Source: Lacticigenium naphthae DSM 19658
Lineage (GTDB): Bacteria; Bacillota; Bacilli; Lactobacillales; Carnobacteriaceae_A
Assembly (NCBI RefSeq): GCF_000425865.1
Contig: NZ_AUEG01000011.1
Span: 1 to 55,752, forward strand
DNA: 55,752 nucleotides
Reading direction: 5' to 3'
The notes beneath the pieces are model-generated. The model did not search any database, was not told the DNA's origin, and worked only from the letters and a program-made list of their open reading frames with translations. The translations under genes were made by a program, and so were the position numbers. Numbering within the stretch: the first letter of the stretch is position 1; each line of letters opens with the position of its first letter. Below, one piece after another: positions 8,549-17,347 of the stretch.

Positions 8549-9876
8549 TGTTGAACTTACCCATCCAGGACTACCACCAACTCCTTGAAAAAAAACAATT
8601 TACCTTAAAAATGGGAAAAGTTTCCCAAGTGACCGGCTTGATCATTAAAGTAGAAGGCCTGGATGCGTTCATCGGAGAAGTCTGTGAAATCAACATCAAA
8701 TCCAACGGCAAAAGGGTCCTCTCCGAAGTGGTGGGCTTCGTGGAAAACACCGTCTTGTTGATGCCACTGGATGAGTTGGAAGGAATTGGACCTGGGTGTC
8801 TAGTGCGACCAACTGGGAAAGCTTTTCAAGTCGACGTGAGCGATGCGATGCTGGGCAAAACATTCGATGGACTGGGGCGACCGTTGAACGGTGAAGCAGC
8901 CGACAATGGAAATCCTGTCGCAGTGCATCGCGCTCCCCCAGATCCGTTTACACGGCGCAGGATCGCAGAGGTAATGGCCACCGGTATTCAGGCGATCGAC
9001 GGAGTGTTGACTGTCGGAGAAGGCCAGCGGATGGGGATCTTTGCCGGAAGTGGAGTCGGGAAAAGTACCTTGCTTGGAATGATTGCGCGCAACTGTCAGG
9101 CAGATGTCATTGTGATCGGCTTAGTCGGAGAGCGGGGACGCGAGGTCAATGAATTTATTGAAAACGACCTGGGGCCAGAAGGCTATAAAAAATCCGTCGT
9201 CGTCTGTGCTACATCCGATACACCGCCACTTGTCCGCTTGAAAGGTGCCTATGTCGCGACAGCGATCGCCGAATATTTCCGCGATCAAGGTAAAAAAGTC
9301 GTTTTGATGATGGACTCGGTGACCCGGGTGGCAATGGCGCAGCGAGAAATCGGCCTGGCAACTGGTGAACCGCCAACTACCAAAGGGTATACCCCTTCCG
9401 TTTTTACAACCTTGCCCAAACTGCTGGAAAGAAGCGGGATGGCGCAAACCGGTTCAATCACTGCTTTTTATACCGTATTAGTTGAAGGAGACGACATGAA
9501 CGAACCGATCGCGGATGCCGTTCGCGGGATCTTAGACGGGCACATCATCTTGTCACGGAAGATCGCTTCAGAAAATCAGTATCCGGCCATTGATATTCAA
9601 AACAGTTTGAGTCGGTTGATGAAAGAAATCGTTCCCGACCAGCATTACCAGTTGGCTGGAAAATTAAAAGAAAATATGGCCATTTATGCAGACTCGAAAG
9701 ACTTGATCGACGTGGGGGCCTACCGCAAAGGAAGCAATCCGATAGTGGATGAAGCGGTACTGAATCACAAGCCGATCCGAAACTTCTTGAAGCAAAGTGT
9801 GGACGAGAAAGTTTCTTATCCCCAAACGATTGAACAGTTACACGAACTTTTTGAACGGACGAGTCGAATAAGTTAG
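8548..9876 (+). CDS. fliI: Flagellum-specific ATPase FliI
   Basis: This is the ATPase of the flagellar type III export apparatus, related to the F1 beta subunit. The 442-residue protein has an N-terminal beta barrel, a Walker A motif GSGVGKST at about residues 167-174, Walker B (VVLMMDSVTRVA) and the family signature PPTTKGYTPSVFTTLPKLLE. The start ATG overlaps the fliH stop; an upstream in-frame start inside fliH would add 32 unrelated residues and is rejected. fliJ follows 10 bases on. Confidence 0.97.
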   Translation: MLNLPIQDYHQLLEKKQFTLKMGKVSQVTGLIIKVEGLDAFIGEVCEINIKSNGKRVLSEVVGFVENTVLLMPLDELEGIGPGCLVRPTGKAFQVDVSDAMLGKTFDGLGRPLNGEAADNGNPVAVHRAPPDPFTRRRIAEVMATGIQAIDGVLTVGEGQRMGIFAGSGVGKSTLLGMIARNCQADVIVIGLVGERGREVNEFIENDLGPEGYKKSVVVCATSDTPPLVRLKGAYVATAIAEYFRDQGKKVVLMMDSVTRVAMAQREIGLATGEPPTTKGYTPSVFTTLPKLLERSGMAQTGSITAFYTVLVEGDDMNEPIADAVRGILDGHIILSRKIASENQYPAIDIQNSLSRLMKEIVPDQHYQLAGKLKENMAIYADSKDLIDVGAYRKGSNPIVDEAVLNHKPIRNFLKQSVDEKVSYPQTIEQLHELFERTSRIS

Positions 9877-9886
9877 GAGTGATTGA

Positions 9887-10321
9887 ATGAGTCGGTATCA
9901 GTTTTCAATGGAAAAAATATTGGATTGGCGAAAAGACAAAGCAAAACAAGCGCAACAGACGGTCTTAGAAGCTGAAGCCAATTTACATAAAGAACAAGCA
10001 ACACTGGAAAAATTATTAAGAGAGAGTTTGCAGCTGAAGTATGCAGACTTGAAATCGAACGATATCGATGGACTGCGCCACCATGATCTCTATAAATCGC
10101 TAGTGAGTGAAAAAGTCGTGACCCAGAAGACCCGGGTGAACCGTGCCGAAGAAGTCGTGCGGGAAATGCAGGCGGCTTTAGCGGAATCACACAAAGAAAA
10201 ACGAGTACTGGAAAAGTTGCAGGAGAAGGAAGAATCTGCTTATTATTTGGCTGAGAAAAAAGAGGAACAAAAGGAATTGGATGAAATGGCAACTATCCAA
10301 TTCGGGCGTTTTCTCTATTAA
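9887..10321 (+). CDS. fliJ: Flagellar export protein FliJ
   Basis: A 144-residue, almost wholly coiled-coil protein that begins YQFSMEKILDWRKDKAKQAQ, the usual FliJ start (F....L...R......A). FliJ links the FliI hexamer to FlhA and helps couple export to proton flow. AGGAGTGATTGA precedes the ATG. Its position after fliI is conserved. Confidence 0.92.
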   Translation: MSRYQFSMEKILDWRKDKAKQAQQTVLEAEANLHKEQATLEKLLRESLQLKYADLKSNDIDGLRHHDLYKSLVSEKVVTQKTRVNRAEEVVREMQAALAESHKEKRVLEKLQEKEESAYYLAEKKEEQKELDEMATIQFGRFLY

Positions 10322-10350
10322 AAACAGCAGCCATTGAGAGGAGGTGAAAT

Positions 10351-11742
10351 ATGAACACGGTGCAATCAATGAAGCAAACTGTAAATGTGAAAACGGTGAA
10401 GATACCACAAAAGAATCAGACAGAAAAACTGGAAACATTCGAAGCATTTTTACATGGACTGATGAAAGAGAGTGAAGTTGTTGGGAACGGACTGACTGAA
10501 GAAGGAAAACTCTCACCTGAAGAGGAACAGGAAATTTTGCAGTTGCTAAACCTACTGTTTACGCAGTCTGAAGGGACAGATGGGGATTTCTTAGGAGAAC
10601 TGAAAGAGATGTTATCCAAAGACCAGCAAGTGCTCCTTCAAAAACTCTTTCCAGAACACGATCGAAATGCTTCGATAGATACTGAAACCAGCATTCCGCT
10701 TACTGAGCTCTTTACACCAGAAGAAATGACAGAAGTAAAAGCGCTGTTGAGCCAAGTAAAAGAAGCAGTAGTAGATAGGTTTCAAGGTTTACCGATCGAA
10801 CAAGTCGAAGAGAAATTAGCTCTGTTAGGCGATCAGCTCAAGAAACCGGCAACGGTAGACGAAATCAAACAAATCATCACCAGTCTAGTGGAAACGGAAG
10901 AAAGACTGAGCACTATAGAAATAGAGAATACAAAAGAAATGTCTGTGATGATCAAGGAACCGACCCAAAACTTAGCAGTCCTTTTTAGAAACTTTAAAGC
11001 ACAAATAGATGCATCAGCCAAAGGTGCTGAAAACGTGCAGGCAGACGAAAGTTCAGAAGCTACCCATCCAATACTGGAAACAGTACAGAATGTGGAAGGT
11101 GTTGAACAGCCGACCAACACAGAGGTTATAGAACAAACCGTTCCTACTATCCTTCCTCACGCTGGATCGCTAAAAGAAGTGGAAGAATTGGGGAAAGAGA
11201 CGGATGGAAAAAAAGTTTCTTCTATAGAAGAAGGCGCACGGTTTGCGGTGAGCTCCAAAATAAATCCGGAAGCGGCAACTCCAAAAACGACACAGTCTAT
11301 AGCAACTGCCTTTAAAGAAACAATGACAGTGAACGAACTGGTGACGGCTCAAGAAAAACTAGTCGTAGATTCGCTTGTTCGATCAGGAGAAAAAATGACG
11401 GCTAAGATCCAACTCACGCCGCAACACTTGGGCAAAGTATCAGTGGAAATAGAAATGATCGATGAACTATTGACGCTAAAATGGGTAGTTGAAAATAGTG
11501 AGACGAAACACATTTTAGATCAACAATTCAATCACTTCAAACAAGATATGGCGAGCCAAAAAATAGCGGTGAATAGTTTTTCAGTAGACGTCCAAACCGG
11601 TCAAGACCAAAGCCAGCAACAATCGTCTTTATTCCAGCAGGAACAAGACCTAAAGCTAAATAGGTCAGGTATGGAAGAAACGGAAGAAGTCATCCAAGAC
11701 AGAGAAGAAACCGACTCAACAGGAGTCAGCTTACTGATTTAA
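10351..11742 (+). CDS. fliK: Flagellar hook-length control protein FliK
   Basis: FliK measures hook length and switches the export gate from hook to filament substrates. The 463-residue protein has a long, acidic, low-complexity N-terminal part and a conserved C-terminal Flg_hook domain at about residues 330-430, including KIQLTPQHLGKVSVEIEM, the family signature. The Gln-rich tail after it is common. GAGAGGAGGTGA precedes the start. It is placed between fliJ and flgD as in Bacillus. Confidence 0.94.
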   Translation: MNTVQSMKQTVNVKTVKIPQKNQTEKLETFEAFLHGLMKESEVVGNGLTEEGKLSPEEEQEILQLLNLLFTQSEGTDGDFLGELKEMLSKDQQVLLQKLFPEHDRNASIDTETSIPLTELFTPEEMTEVKALLSQVKEAVVDRFQGLPIEQVEEKLALLGDQLKKPATVDEIKQIITSLVETEERLSTIEIENTKEMSVMIKEPTQNLAVLFRNFKAQIDASAKGAENVQADESSEATHPILETVQNVEGVEQPTNTEVIEQTVPTILPHAGSLKEVEELGKETDGKKVSSIEEGARFAVSSKINPEAATPKTTQSIATAFKETMTVNELVTAQEKLVVDSLVRSGEKMTAKIQLTPQHLGKVSVEIEMIDELLTLKWVVENSETKHILDQQFNHFKQDMASQKIAVNSFSVDVQTGQDQSQQQSSLFQQEQDLKLNRSGMEETEEVIQDREETDSTGVSLLI

Positions 11743-11757
11743 GGAAGGAGAGACGCA

Positions 11758-12207
11758 ATGGAAATGAACAATGCATCTTTAATGGGCATGCGCTCACAAG
11801 TGAATGGCGTGGAAAAAACCCCAGAAGTTAAAAATCCAGGAACACTGAGTACAGACGATTTCATGAAAATCATGGCGGCAGCTATTAGTTTACCTTCTTT
11901 GCCAGGTGATGATGGTGGAAGTGGCGGCGGCGGTGGAGAAATGGATTACATTTCGCAAATGGCTCAAATGAATACGTTAGATCAGATGACGCAATTGACC
12001 GAAGCAATGAACATGACACTGATCATGTCTCAGCAACAACAAGCCATTCAAATGGTCGGGAAAAATGTGACAGTAATGGGAGAAGAAGCGGGATTGGTTA
12101 CAGGAGTTGTTGAAAAGGTAAAATTCAACGATGGTCTTGCTACGATTTTGATCGGCGGAAAAGAATACGGGATGAACGCAATCACCGAAATGGGTGGAAG
12201 TGAATGA
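11758..12207 (+). CDS. flgD: Flagellar hook-assembly scaffold FlgD
   Basis: FlgD caps the growing hook and is replaced by hook-associated proteins. The 149-residue product has the FlgD N-terminal motif LSTDDFMKIMAA, a Gly-rich linker and the MAQMNTLDQMTQLTEAMN motif that defines the family, plus the MVGKNVTV start of the C-terminal part. It is short, lacking a full Ig-like C-terminal domain, as in Bacillus. Its stop overlaps the next start by four bases (ATGA). Confidence 0.95.
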   Translation: MEMNNASLMGMRSQVNGVEKTPEVKNPGTLSTDDFMKIMAAAISLPSLPGDDGGSGGGGGEMDYISQMAQMNTLDQMTQLTEAMNMTLIMSQQQQAIQMVGKNVTVMGEEAGLVTGVVEKVKFNDGLATILIGGKEYGMNAITEMGGSE

Positions 12208-12587
12208 TTCAGGACTATTCCATTCATTCAGTGAACAAACAGAACACGCAGACGCCCCTTAAACAGGTTTCAAAGCTTAAAATCGATCACCAATTCGAAA
12301 GTTTTTTGAATCAGGCGTTAAAAAACGAAACAAAAACCGGAGAGCTGACCATTTCCAATCATGCACAGAAACGACTCGAGCAGAGAGGTCTCACGCTGGA
12401 AGCAAGTGATTTAAGCAAAATAAGCGAGGCAATGGAAACCTTAGAAACAAAAGGTGCCCAAAACTCTTTGATTTTATACGATGAAATGGCACTGATCGCG
12501 AGCATTAAAAATCGTACCATTATTACCGCATTAAAGACAGATGAAATGAATGAAGTCACCAATATCGATAGTGCCGTAAAAATTTAA
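12204..12587 (+). CDS. Flagellar operon protein, TIGR02530-like
   Basis: A 127-residue soluble protein. The middle reads ISNHAQKRLEQRGLTLEAS and the end RTIITALKTDEMNEV.TNID, the pattern of the conserved 'flagellar operon protein' family (TIGR02530) found between flgD and flgE in many Firmicutes. Its function is unknown; it may bind hook-cap export components. It overlaps flgD by four bases, so its synthesis is probably coupled to FlgD. Confidence 0.85.
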   Translation: MIQDYSIHSVNKQNTQTPLKQVSKLKIDHQFESFLNQALKNETKTGELTISNHAQKRLEQRGLTLEASDLSKISEAMETLETKGAQNSLILYDEMALIASIKNRTIITALKTDEMNEVTNIDSAVKI

Positions 12588-12668
12588 GCAAGACCTAGCT
12601 GGACTGAAAAGAGGCTAGTTTCCTATTGACTGATCGATATAGGAAAATCGAATGGAGGAAAATATAAA

Positions 12669-13535
12669 ATGTTAAAATCAATGTATTCTGGAGTTTCTGG
12701 AATGAAGAGTTTCCAAACAAAGATGGATGTCATTTCAAATAATATCGCAAACGTCAGTACAGTCGGATTTAAAACCGGGCGTGTCCGTTTTGAAGATATG
12801 ATCAGCCAAATCAATCAAACTGCTCAAGGCCCAAACAATAATGGTGGCGGTGGGGTCAATACTCAACAAGTCGGATTAGGTGTACAAGTAGGATCGACTG
12901 ATACGGTTATGAGTGGCGGTTCGCTTCAACCTACGGGACGTAATTTAGATTTTGCCATACAAAATGGAGATAGCTCATTTTTCGTTGTCAGTAAAACGGG
13001 TGATGGTGCAAATGTTCAATTTACTCGCGACGGTGGTTTTTATGCTGACCAAGATGGAAATTTAGTTACAGCTAGTGGAGCACGTTTAATGGGATACAAT
13101 ACTGATCCGATAACTGGAGAAAGTTTAGCTGTAGATGCTGGTGTCGTGACTTTGTCTATTCCTGAAGATGTAGATGGTGAGGATATTCAGAACTACACGA
13201 TTGATAATACCGGATTGATAACAGCTACATTAGCTGATGGAAATACGGCTACTTTAGGGCAGGTTGCTCTAGCTAGCTTTGCCAATCCGGATGGGTTAGA
13301 AAAAGCTGGAGGGAACTTATATAATAATACCGCAAACTCTGGAGAGGTTATCTATGGTCTTCCATCAGATGCAGGTTATGGTGTGATCCGTTCTGGATTC
13401 CTTGAAATGTCGAACGTCGATTTAGCGAATGAGTTTACAGAAATGATCACCACTAGCCGTGCATACCAAGCAAACTCACGAAGCATCACGACATCAGACG
13501 AGATGCTACAAGAATTGATCAACTTGAAACGTTAA
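12669..13535 (+). CDS. flgE: Flagellar hook protein FlgE
   Basis: The 288-residue subunit of the flexible hook. It begins MLKSMYSGVSGMKSFQTKMD and continues with SNNIANVSTVGFKTGRVRFED, the hook/rod N-terminal signature, and ends with the C-terminal FlgE motif (NVDLANEFTEMITTSRAYQANS). It is short, like the 264-residue FlgE of B. subtilis. GGAGG precedes the start. It is followed by an unusual 0.47-kb non-coding repeat region rather than directly by flbD/swrD. Confidence 0.93.
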   Translation: MLKSMYSGVSGMKSFQTKMDVISNNIANVSTVGFKTGRVRFEDMISQINQTAQGPNNNGGGGVNTQQVGLGVQVGSTDTVMSGGSLQPTGRNLDFAIQNGDSSFFVVSKTGDGANVQFTRDGGFYADQDGNLVTASGARLMGYNTDPITGESLAVDAGVVTLSIPEDVDGEDIQNYTIDNTGLITATLADGNTATLGQVALASFANPDGLEKAGGNLYNNTANSGEVIYGLPSDAGYGVIRSGFLEMSNVDLANEFTEMITTSRAYQANSRSITTSDEMLQELINLKR

Positions 13536-13554
13536 TAAAATTGTAAAAGGTTGA

Positions 13555-13949
13555 TCAGGTAACTTTCCGCTCTTTTCCGACTAGAAGTTGCCTGAATGGA
13601 AGTCTTGCAAGCAACTTCAATGGGTGAAGGCTAGTAAGGTTGACTGAATCGAACTGATTCAAGCAAGTTGAGGGCTGAGTAGTAGCTGAAGTTACCCGAA
13701 CGGAGCCCGTATTGGACACTTTCCGCACTATTCCGACTAGAAGTTGCCTGAATGGAAGTCTTGTAGGCAACTTCAATGGGTGAAGGCTAGTAAGGTTGAC
13801 TGATTCGGGCAAGTTGAGGGCTGAGTGGAAGCTGAAGTTACCTGAATGAAGCCCGTAGTGGACACTTTCCGCCCTTTTCCGACTGGAAGTTGCCTGAATG
13901 GAAGTCTTGCAGGCAACTTCAATGAAGAAAAGTGAATAAAGTTACCTGA
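13555..13949. repeat. Intergenic repeat array with terminal inverted repeats and 11-bp hairpins
   Basis: The array contains 2.4 direct copies of a ~150-bp unit, beginning at 13562, 13718 and 13864. The first unit is 156 bp; the second is 146 bp because a 10-bp segment is absent; the third is truncated after about 62 bp. Each copy holds an inverted repeat GAAGTTGCCTG / CAGGCAACTTC with a 13-base loop (13584-13618, 13740-13774, 13886-13920). The arms are perfect in copy 3, have a G-T pair in copy 2 and one mismatch in copy 1. The whole array is bounded by a 12-bp inverted repeat TCAGGTAACTTT (13555-13566) and AAAGTTACCTGA (13938-13949). It lies inside the flagellar operon between flgE and flbD and has no credible reading frame. 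Confidence 0.9.
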
Positions 13950-14003
13950 TTCAATTGAAAAAATTCAACACAACACAAACTGTTTGTGTAAGGAGATTAC
14001 CAC

Positions 14004-14207
14004 ATGATTGAATTGACCTCTATTGTAGGTGAATCGTTTTTATTAAATAGTGAATTGATCTACCGTATTGACTGGGCACACGATACTGTCATTACATTGA
14101 TCGATTTAAAAAAAATACGTGTCAAAGAAACACCAGATACTGTAGCTGAAAAAGTTTTAGACTATAAAAGAGAAATATATGCTTATCAAAGGGAGGCAGA
14201 AAATTGA
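14004..14207 (+). CDS. swrD: FlbD/SwrD family flagellar protein
   Basis: A 67-residue protein starting MIELTSIVGESFLLNSELIYRI, matching the FlbD family (Pfam FlbD), which includes SwrD of B. subtilis. SwrD there raises motor power needed for swarming by acting on stator function. It lies just before motA, which agrees with a stator-related role. GTAAGGAGATTACCAC precedes the ATG. Its stop overlaps the TTG start of motA by four bases. Confidence 0.88.
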   Translation: MIELTSIVGESFLLNSELIYRIDWAHDTVITLIDLKKIRVKETPDTVAEKVLDYKREIYAYQREAEN

Positions 14208-15007
14208 AAAGAAATATATTCCCTTTAATCGGGTTGGTAGTAGGAATTGGATTGATCCTTTGGTCCATGAGTTCGAGTGGACCGCTGATTGGATTTTTTG
14301 ACGGCCCCTCTTTAATTATTGTGGTTGCGGGCTCATTTAGTGCATTGTTGATCAGTTTTCCTTTTACCGTTTTAAAAAAAGTTCCTTCATTACTTAAAAA
14401 AATGTTTTTTGCTCCCAATGATGATCGCAGAGAATTGATCGATCTGATTACAGGGATCTCCAAAAAAATGCGTCGCGAAGGTGCGCTCGCAATTGAAGAT
14501 GACATTGCCAGTTTAACCAACCCATTGTTGATATACGGTTTACAAATGGTTGTAGATGGAGTCGACGGCGAAACCATTGAAGAATTGATGGAATTGGAAT
14601 ATGAACAGATAACGAGTCGGCATAGTGTCGGTCAAATGGTCTTCTTAAAATGGGGAGAATACGCTCCAGCTTTTGGGATGATCGGAACATTGATCGGATT
14701 GATTGCGATGTTGAGTGATTTGGCTGACCCGACAAAAATCGGTACCGGAATGGCGACAGCTTTGTTGACAACATTCTATGGTTCTTTCTTGGCGAACATG
14801 GTTTTCTTACCGATCGCCAAAAATTTGGAAGAACAGTCCCGTGAAGAGATGAAAACCTTCGATTTGATCATGGAAGGTGTTATGTCTCTACAAAAAGGAC
14901 AAAATCCACGTGTTATCGAACAAAAATTAGTGAGCTTCTTGTCAACTTCTGAAAAAGGGTTGGATGAAGAGGCTTCAGTAAGAAATCCAGCAGTAAATGA
15001 GGGATAA
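14204..15007 (+). CDS. motA: Flagellar motor stator protein MotA
   Basis: MotA and MotB form the proton-driven stator; MotA contacts FliG. The 267-residue product has four transmembrane segments (about residues 5-25, 33-55, 150-170, 180-205) and the MotA/TolQ signature region (GEYAPAFGMIGTLIGLIAML). It starts with TTG at 14204, preceded by GGGAGG, and overlaps the swrD stop. No closer ATG would retain the first membrane helix. Confidence 0.95.
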   Translation: MKRNIFPLIGLVVGIGLILWSMSSSGPLIGFFDGPSLIIVVAGSFSALLISFPFTVLKKVPSLLKKMFFAPNDDRRELIDLITGISKKMRREGALAIEDDIASLTNPLLIYGLQMVVDGVDGETIEELMELEYEQITSRHSVGQMVFLKWGEYAPAFGMIGTLIGLIAMLSDLADPTKIGTGMATALLTTFYGSFLANMVFLPIAKNLEEQSREEMKTFDLIMEGVMSLQKGQNPRVIEQKLVSFLSTSEKGLDEEASVRNPAVNEG

Positions 15008-15010
15008 TAC

Positions 15011-15787
15011 ATGTCTAAAAAGAAAAAAAGGAAACAGAAAAAAGATAATGCTTCGGGGCCAGCTTCCTGGTTGACCACCTATTCAGACATGATGTCTCTC
15101 TTACTTGCCTTTTTCGTCTTATTGTTTTCGATGTCAGTCATCAGCACCGAAAAATTTGAAGCAGTCAATTACTCGATGAAAGATGCTTTTCTGGGAACCA
15201 ACGGGGCGACCATTCTGGAAGGTCCTTCATCATTAGATGAGGGAGTGGTCGATGAAGAAAGTCCTTTTGATGAAAATAAAGAGGACATTACTGAAGAAGT
15301 TGACCAGATCCCGAAAGAGGTCATCCTTATGTACGACCAGGCAATGGATTACATTGATGTAAAAGGATTAAATACCGAAATTTCTTTAACGAGAGATGAA
15401 AAAGGGATCTATCTGTATATCCAAGAATCGATTTTGTTCAGTTCGGGTAGAGCAACCTTGACCAGCTCAGGAGAAGATACGCTAGAAAGTTTAGCGGGAT
15501 TATTAAAAATATTTGATAATAGTTTAGTGGTCGAAGGTCATACGGATAATGTTCCCATGTCTAGTGAACGTTTTCCGTCAAACTGGGAGTTGTCTACAGG
15601 CAGAGCCGTTTCTGTACTTCGCTATTTAAGTGAGGAAGAGGAGATCGATCCGAAACGACTTTCCGCTAAAGGATATGGGGAATTTCAGCCACTGGTTTTG
15701 AATGATACCCAAGAAAATAAAGCAAAAAATCGACGTGTGAATATCGCCGTTGTCCATGAAAAGGAGGAGATACCGGATGGCTTCTAA
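15011..15787 (+). CDS. motB: Flagellar motor stator protein MotB
   Basis: The 258-residue stator protein has a basic N terminus, one transmembrane helix (about residues 27-47) that begins with the conserved proton-carrying Asp (TTYSDMMSLL, Asp26), and a C-terminal OmpA-like peptidoglycan-binding domain (VEGHTDNVPM, NWELSTGRA). It starts four bases after motA and overlaps fliL by 11 bases. The Asp and the flanking residues look like a proton-type motor, but ion choice cannot be decided from this alone. Confidence 0.96.
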   Translation: MSKKKKRKQKKDNASGPASWLTTYSDMMSLLLAFFVLLFSMSVISTEKFEAVNYSMKDAFLGTNGATILEGPSSLDEGVVDEESPFDENKEDITEEVDQIPKEVILMYDQAMDYIDVKGLNTEISLTRDEKGIYLYIQESILFSSGRATLTSSGEDTLESLAGLLKIFDNSLVVEGHTDNVPMSSERFPSNWELSTGRAVSVLRYLSEEEEIDPKRLSAKGYGEFQPLVLNDTQENKAKNRRVNIAVVHEKEEIPDGF

Positions 15788-16226
15788 AGAAAATAATGAA
15801 AAAAAATCAAAAAAAGGGATACTCCTTTTATTGCTTGTCCCTCTATTGTTAGCTGGGGGTGTGTTTATCGGCATGCAATATGTTCAATCGGCAGAAGGAC
15901 CTGAAGAAGTTGTTGAAACGAAAGTTGCATTAGATGAATTTATCGTGAACCTCGAACAAGGAGAAAGTTCACGAAATGATTCCTATGTAAAATTGGAGAT
16001 CACCTTGATGAGTTACGATGAAGAAGTGACTGCAATCATTGAGAACAATCTACCTAAAGTGCGCGATGCTGTGATACATGTCGTGCATAAAAAAACACCC
16101 AATAGCTTGTTTACAGAAGAAGAAGGTAATTTAGTAATAAAACAAGAATTGAAAGAACGCATCAATGCGGATTTACAAGAAGTAGTGATCGAAGAAGTCT
16201 ACGTTACTAATGTGCTGATGCAATAA
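15777..16226 (+). CDS. fliL: Flagellar basal-body-associated protein FliL
   Basis: A 149-residue single-pass membrane protein (helix about residues 17-36, LLLLLVPLLLAGGVFIGMQY) with an extracytoplasmic FliL domain. It surrounds and stabilises stator units. The ATG at 15777, with AAGGAGGAG upstream, is preferred over an earlier in-frame ATG at 15750 inside motB. It stands where fliM would follow in B. subtilis, but here fliO comes next. Confidence 0.94.
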   Translation: MASKENNEKKSKKGILLLLLVPLLLAGGVFIGMQYVQSAEGPEEVVETKVALDEFIVNLEQGESSRNDSYVKLEITLMSYDEEVTAIIENNLPKVRDAVIHVVHKKTPNSLFTEEEGNLVIKQELKERINADLQEVVIEEVYVTNVLMQ

Positions 16227-16242
16227 GAAAGGAAAAAGGTTT

Positions 16243-16647
16243 ATGGATTTCTCGACAACGTTACTGTATCTCTTTCGAATGATCGGCGCTCTCCTATTGA
16301 TCGTCTGGCTAGCCCATTACTTGTTAAAAAAATTAAATCGTTCGATGCGTCAGCCAGGGAAATTGATTCATGTGCTTGAACGCCAACCCATAAACAAAAC
16401 GGCTTCCTTAAACATTGTTGCTGTTGGGAGTCATTATTATTTAATGAGTTTCAGCGAAAAAGGCATAGAGTGTATAAAAGAATATACAAAAGAAGAAGCA
16501 GATGAATTACGCTTACAGATCATACAATTAAAAGAACAAGAAGAAACAGATAAAAAAATCACGCACAAAGAAGGGCTGTCTACAGAAAATTGGCAGGCAG
16601 CACTCAAACAGGCGATTCAAAAGAAACACGATGGAAACAAAAAGTAA
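16243..16647 (+). CDS. fliO: Flagellar export protein FliO (FliZ)
   Basis: A 134-residue protein with one N-terminal transmembrane helix (about residues 8-28) and a cytoplasmic domain that contains KLIHVLERQPINKTASLNIV, the usual FliO pattern. FliO helps assemble the FliP ring of the export gate. The C terminus is charged and Lys/Glu-rich. It stands directly before fliP, as expected. Confidence 0.9.
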   Translation: MDFSTTLLYLFRMIGALLLIVWLAHYLLKKLNRSMRQPGKLIHVLERQPINKTASLNIVAVGSHYYLMSFSEKGIECIKEYTKEEADELRLQIIQLKEQEETDKKITHKEGLSTENWQAALKQAIQKKHDGNKK

Positions 16648-16668
16648 AGTGAAGAAAGTGGTGAGAAA

Positions 16669-17334
16669 ATGGTAACCGATGTAATGGATGCACTCAACAA
16701 TTCAGCCGGTGGCTCTTCAGATATACTCAATACGTTTTTCTTGTTCACCGTCATTGCATTGGTTCCTACCTTGCTCGTATTGACCACAAGTTTTACACGT
16801 ATCATCGTTGTTCTTTCTTTTACACGTAACGCTTTAGGTACACAGCAATCTCCACCCAATCTTGTCTTGACGGGGCTAGCCTTGTTTTTATCGTTCTTTA
16901 TTATGCGTCCGATATTTGATGAGATAGCTGAAACGGCACTGACACCTTATATCAATGAAGAAATCACGGTGACGGAAGCTTTAACAGAAGCCCAAGCACC
17001 ACTAAAAGGGTTTATGCTTGAAAATACCCGTGGCAGTGACTTAGAGCTTTTCATCGAATTAGCAGAAGAACAACCGGACAGTCCAGAAGAGGTCGCGTTT
17101 CTTACAGTGGTGCCGGCATTTGCAATCAGCGAACTACGGACAGCCTTTACCATCGGCTTTCTCATTTTCATTCCTTTTCTGGTCATTGATATTGTCGTAG
17201 CCAGTATTTTGATGTCGATGGGGATGTTCATGCTGTCTCCGGTCATGATCTCGTTGCCATTTAAATTATTGTTATTCGTTTTGGTCGATGGCTGGTACTT
17301 AGTGGTCGAGTCACTCGTCAACGGATTTTTATAA
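16669..17334 (+). CDS. fliP: Flagellar export gate protein FliP
   Basis: The 221-residue multi-pass membrane protein of the export-gate core (FliP5FliQ4FliR1). Conserved blocks are visible: FTRIIVVLSFTRNALGTQQ, PPNLVLTGLALFLSFF, FLIFIPFLVIDIVVASILMSMGM and the FKLLLFVLVDGW end. It begins after GAAAGTGGTGAG. Unlike many FliP proteins it shows no obvious cleavable signal peptide. fliQ follows in 13 bases. Confidence 0.97.
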   Translation: MVTDVMDALNNSAGGSSDILNTFFLFTVIALVPTLLVLTTSFTRIIVVLSFTRNALGTQQSPPNLVLTGLALFLSFFIMRPIFDEIAETALTPYINEEITVTEALTEAQAPLKGFMLENTRGSDLELFIELAEEQPDSPEEVAFLTVVPAFAISELRTAFTIGFLIFIPFLVIDIVVASILMSMGMFMLSPVMISLPFKLLLFVLVDGWYLVVESLVNGFL

Positions 17335-17347
17335 GAGGAGGCCGAAA

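Noticed and set aside
9873-10292. 139-codon minus-strand frame opposite fliJ
   Set aside because: Shadow of fliJ, which has clear family motifs and a ribosome site on the + strand.
13555-13812. Minus-strand frame of 85 codons with an internal LTSLHPLKL repeat
   Set aside because: It is produced by the direct repeats of the intergenic array; the repeat period is not constant in frame, there is no ribosome site, and the frame ends mid-array.
13562-13925. CRISPR array
   Set aside because: The repeat unit is ~150 bp and contiguous; there are no short repeats with unique spacers and no cas genes.
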